This document shows positions 61,520 through 64,000 of a stretch of DNA of 64,000 bases, piece after piece. The first letter of the stretch is position 1. Each line of letters starts with the position of its first letter. The stretch is from positions 16,778 to 80,777 of the forward strand of contig DDNC01000021.1 of NCBI GenBank assembly GCA_002340985.1, read 5' to 3'. Both the position numbers and the translations under genes were made by a program. The notes beneath the pieces are model-generated. The model made no database searches. It was not told where the DNA came from and saw only the letters and a program-made list of their open reading frames with translations. The stretch is from Firmicutes bacterium UBA2530. GTDB taxonomy: Bacteria; Bacillota; Clostridia; Tissierellales; Sedimentibacteraceae.

Positions 61520-62998
61520 ATGAATACTGCAGGAATAATTATCTGGACGTTAACTATTGGTTTGTTTGTTCTTTACTTTTTTATTGCTGTGAAGCAAAAA
61601 AGCACGGCAGAACTTAGTTTTTCCAATTATGCAATTGGCGGAGGCACATTGCCGTTTTATTTGCTTTTCTTTTCTCATTTTGCAAATATTATGGGAGTAG
61701 GAAACTTTATGGGGCATGCGGGAAGTGCGTATGTAAACGGTCTGCCCTGGCTTGTATTTATTGTAGGGGAACAGGGGTCTAAAATAATATTTGCCCTTAC
61801 CTTTGCAGGTATGGCAGGAAAAATGACCTATAATACCTTCCCGGAAATGATTGACGATTTAATCACACGTGATAAGATAACACGCGCACTTTGCGGATTG
61901 CTGGCATCATGCATTATGATAGCATGGATAGGCGGCCAGGGTAAAGCGTTCGGAGAGCTTTTCGGTGTATTTACCGGTATAAACCCTACTCCGGTAATAT
62001 TGTTCTTTACTGCTATGTTCGTATTTTATACAACCATGGGCGGAATGTTGTCACTGGTGTGGATGGACTTCGTTCAAGGACTGATATGCATTGTTTTCGG
62101 CTCCTTATTCTACATAGTTGCGTTTTCAAAAATAGATTTCAGCTTTGCTGTATTGGGCGCACGACTTGCGGAGGTAGGTAAGGCAGAGATGTTCACTTTT
62201 GCAGGCACCGATATAGTCAGCTTAATAACTAAATTTGTTACAGGCTGTGTGGGAATTCTTGTTGCTCAAATCTACTGGCAGCCTTGTTTCGCGGCAAAGG
62301 GTCCAAAAACGGCAAGACGGTCAATGCTCTACGGCGGTTCGGTTGCCATTATTATGACCATTTGTACTGCAATAGTAGGATTGATTATTCTTACCATAAA
62401 CCAGGATTTAACTCAGAATCAGGCGATGTCATGGTTCATGCTGAATGAAGTTCCGCTAATAGTTACAGTTATGCTGTTTGTACTGGTATTGGCAGCTGGC
62501 ATGTCTTCAGCCGACTCTAATCTTAATTCAGCTGCAATACTTATTTCAAATGACTTAGTGAGAACATTCAAGACAGATTTAAATGACAAGCAGATGATAA
62601 AGATTACCAGAATTTTGACAGTTTGCATAGGCGTGCTTGCAGCATTAGGTGGTATATATGCAGGCTCAATAATGAGCCTGTTCTCCAAAGCCTATTCAAT
62701 GGCAGGCGCAGGGCTGGTGCCATTGCTGGTAATCGGGCTTCTGTGGAAAGAAGAAACAGGTGTAGGACCTACTATGGGTAAGAAAAACAGCAAGGTAACT
62801 CCTTGGGGGTCACGTGTAGGTATTGTTGTAGGTGCCGTGCTTTCGCAGCTGAGTGCCTTGGGGCCGAATGCCATATTAATTGCGCTGTGTGCTTCGGCAG
62901 TTTCCATAGTTGTGATATCCTTGCTTACGAAGAATGTTACACCTAATCCAAAATATGTAAGTCAAGGAAATGTAAATCCTGTGCTAAAGGCATATTAG
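61520..62998 (+). CDS. Sodium/solute symporter (SSS family)
   Basis: 492 residues, about thirteen membrane helices. Seen: FSNYAIGGGTLPFYLLFFSHFANIMG, the TTMGGMLSLVWMDFVQGLI motif of SSS proteins and AAGMSSADSNLNSAAILISNDL with the sodium-site serines. It may import the substrate of the FAD oxidoreductase (for example proline-like compounds or betaines). ATG at 61520 follows AAAGGAGATG. It is the second SSS protein of the window and only distantly similar to that at 46982. Confidence 0.92.
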   Translation: MNTAGIIIWTLTIGLFVLYFFIAVKQKSTAELSFSNYAIGGGTLPFYLLFFSHFANIMGVGNFMGHAGSAYVNGLPWLVFIVGEQGSKIIFALTFAGMAGKMTYNTFPEMIDDLITRDKITRALCGLLASCIMIAWIGGQGKAFGELFGVFTGINPTPVILFFTAMFVFYTTMGGMLSLVWMDFVQGLICIVFGSLFYIVAFSKIDFSFAVLGARLAEVGKAEMFTFAGTDIVSLITKFVTGCVGILVAQIYWQPCFAAKGPKTARRSMLYGGSVAIIMTICTAIVGLIILTINQDLTQNQAMSWFMLNEVPLIVTVMLFVLVLAAGMSSADSNLNSAAILISNDLVRTFKTDLNDKQMIKITRILTVCIGVLAALGGIYAGSIMSLFSKAYSMAGAGLVPLLVIGLLWKEETGVGPTMGKKNSKVTPWGSRVGIVVGAVLSQLSALGPNAILIALCASAVSIVVISLLTKNVTPNPKYVSQGNVNPVLKAY

Positions 62999-63023
62999 TC
63001 TATTTATAAACAACTATATAAAA

Positions 63024-63063
63024 AATATTGAACATAGCTGCATTTGTGGTTATGTTCAATATT
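63024..63063 (+). terminator. Intercistronic hairpin between symporter and [2Fe-2S] gene
   Basis: AATATTGAACATA (63024-63036) and TATGTTCAATATT (63051-63063) form a perfect 13-bp stem with a 14-nt loop, without a T tail. More likely an mRNA processing or stability element than a full terminator. Confidence 0.5.
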
Positions 63064-63100
63064 GCTGAATTTGCAGGGATAATTTATAGAATTTGAGGTA

Positions 63101-63391
63101 ATGAAAATGTGCGATGAATTAATATGCCGCTGTGAAGAGGTTTCACGAGAGGAAATCGAAGCTGCTATTGCAGACGGCGCTGTAACAATGAATGAATTAA
63201 AGCGATTTACAAGGGCGGGCATGGGGTTATGCCAGGGGCGAACATGCAGAAGGCTTGTGGAACGTATATTGTCTGAAAAAACCAATACTTCGCTTGGTGA
63301 AATGCAGACATCCAGCTATCGGCAGCCGGTACGTCCGGTAAAATCCGATTTAATCATGGAGTATGAAAAAAATTTGAAGGAGGAACAATAA
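63101..63391 (+). CDS. BFD-like [2Fe-2S]-binding small protein
   Basis: 96 residues. Cysteines in ICRCEEVS and, about 33 residues later, GLCQGRTC give the CxC-Cx4C cluster of BFD-like domains. Small proteins of this type are subunits of hydroxyproline, octopine/nopaline and HcnABC-type dehydrogenases and pass electrons from the FAD subunit. ATG at 63101 (GAGG upstream) is used; ATG 63107 is an alternative. Its stop is directly before the dapA start. Confidence 0.87.
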   Translation: MKMCDELICRCEEVSREEIEAAIADGAVTMNELKRFTRAGMGLCQGRTCRRLVERILSEKTNTSLGEMQTSSYRQPVRPVKSDLIMEYEKNLKEEQ

Positions 63392-64000
63392 ATGACTAAT
63401 TGGGGAAGAATAATCACAGCTATGGTAACTCCTATGTATCCTGACGGAGAAATAAATTATGACAGAGCCGCAGAGCTTGCAAGGCATTTAGTTGCAAAAG
63501 GCAGTACGGCGCTTGTAATAAACGGTACCACAGGAGAATCTCCGACTGTTACATCTGAGGAAAAGAAAAAGTTACTTTTATGTGTAAAGCAAGCGGTAGA
63601 TGTACCTATAATAGCAGGAATAGGAACAAATTCTACCGCCACTACCATAGAAAACGCTTCAGAAGCGGAGAAATTAGGCGTGGATGGGCTGCTTGCGGTT
63701 GTGCCTTATTACAACAAGCCTAACCAGGAATCATTGTACGCACATTTTGCGGCCGTTGCGCAGGCAACTAAGCTGCCTATTATGCTTTATAACGTGCCGG
63801 GACGTACCGGTGCCAATATGACGGCTGAAACCTCTGCTGCACTCTCTAAAATTCCGAATATTGCAGCATTGAAAGAGGCATCAGGAAATCTTACGCAGCT
63901 AGCTGCCGTAGTGCGTGATGCCGCGGAAGGATTTCTGGTATACACGGGGGAGGATGCTCAGATATTGCCGACACTGGCTGTCGGAGGATATGGTGTTGTT
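63392..64000 (+). CDS. dapA: 4-hydroxy-tetrahydrodipicolinate synthase (DapA), 3' end outside window
   Basis: 203 codons are present, the rest lies beyond the window. Seen: GTTGESPTVTSEEK, YYNKPNQESLYAHF, YNVPGRTG with the catalytic Tyr and carboxylate-binding Arg, and the Schiff-base Lys in AALKEASGN near 161. These match true DapA, which condenses aspartate semialdehyde with pyruvate. With asd and aspartokinase in the operon this reading is favoured, though DapA-family aldolases of hydroxyproline breakdown look similar. ATG at 63392 follows AAGGAGGAAC. Confidence 0.9.
   Translation, partial: MTNWGRIITAMVTPMYPDGEINYDRAAELARHLVAKGSTALVINGTTGESPTVTSEEKKKLLLCVKQAVDVPIIAGIGTNSTATTIENASEAEKLGVDGLLAVVPYYNKPNQESLYAHFAAVAQATKLPIMLYNVPGRTGANMTAETSAALSKIPNIAALKEASGNLTQLAAVVRDAAEGFLVYTGEDAQILPTLAVGGYGVV

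Noticed and set aside
1..64000. CRISPR array, tRNA or rRNA genes
   Set aside because: No regularly spaced repeats and no cloverleaf or rRNA signature were seen by eye on either strand.

Overview
The window is AT-rich, has strong Shine-Dalgarno sites, and carries tightly packed, mostly plus-strand operons with several GTG and TTG starts. Its gene content (LytR-CpsA-Psr protein, EpsG-like polymerase, TctABC, NhaC, flavinylated lipoprotein reductase) suggests a low-GC Gram-positive anaerobe of the Clostridia/Tissierellia type. The genus cannot be fixed from the sequence. No rRNA, tRNA or CRISPR array was seen.

Positions 1-26102 are a large surface-polysaccharide locus: LCP ligase (partial), O-antigen-ligase-like protein, membrane 4,6-dehydratase, initiating sugar transferase, epimerase, glycosyltransferases, EpsG-like polymerase, Wzx-like flippase, rfbA-rfbC-rfbB, a DegT-type aminotransferase, UDP-glucose dehydrogenase and UDP-glucuronate 4-epimerase. 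Inside it, 17883-23415 is a small polyketide-like module: FabD-like transacylase, KAS III, ACP, FkbH-like protein, second ACP, ketoreductase, GNAT. It probably builds an unusual hydroxyacyl group and puts it on the amino sugar. Between rfb and acyl genes lies a regulator made of an XRE helix-turn-helix fused to an RmlA-like domain that has lost the nucleotidyltransferase signature. Two loci carry slippage-prone tracts: G11 in the dehydratase and (GCTT)5 in the flippase.

26205-27527 encodes a two-TM protein with a C-terminal Nudix-like domain, the layout of a CBASS Cap16 effector, without a CD-NTase nearby. 27907-37954 is a sigma-54 controlled unit: a PrpR-type activator followed, behind a consensus -24/-12 promoter, by a 2-hydroxyacid dehydrogenase, PrpF, TctB-TctA-TctC, an RraA/HMG-aldolase-like protein and an aconitase, probably for uptake and breakdown of a tricarboxylate.

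38626-50316 is a defence-like accessory region. An operon of a Gly/Ser-rich small protein, OGG-like HhH glycosylase, PfkB-deoxyribosyltransferase fusion, QueC-like enzyme and HD dGTPase-like protein looks like a nucleobase-based system (the most novel item here). It is followed by a SIR2 protein, gene remnants, a LytTR regulator between 147-bp direct repeats, a sodium/solute symporter, and an AAA ATPase plus TOPRIM-like pair resembling PARIS/AbiL systems.

50484-64000 is metabolic and transport: NhaC antiporter, MATE exporter, TetR regulator divergent from a secreted FMN/FAD reductase (with a clear operator), an FCD regulator with an unusual winged helix, and an operon asd - aspartokinase - FAD oxidoreductase - symporter - [2Fe-2S] protein - dapA (cut by the window end).
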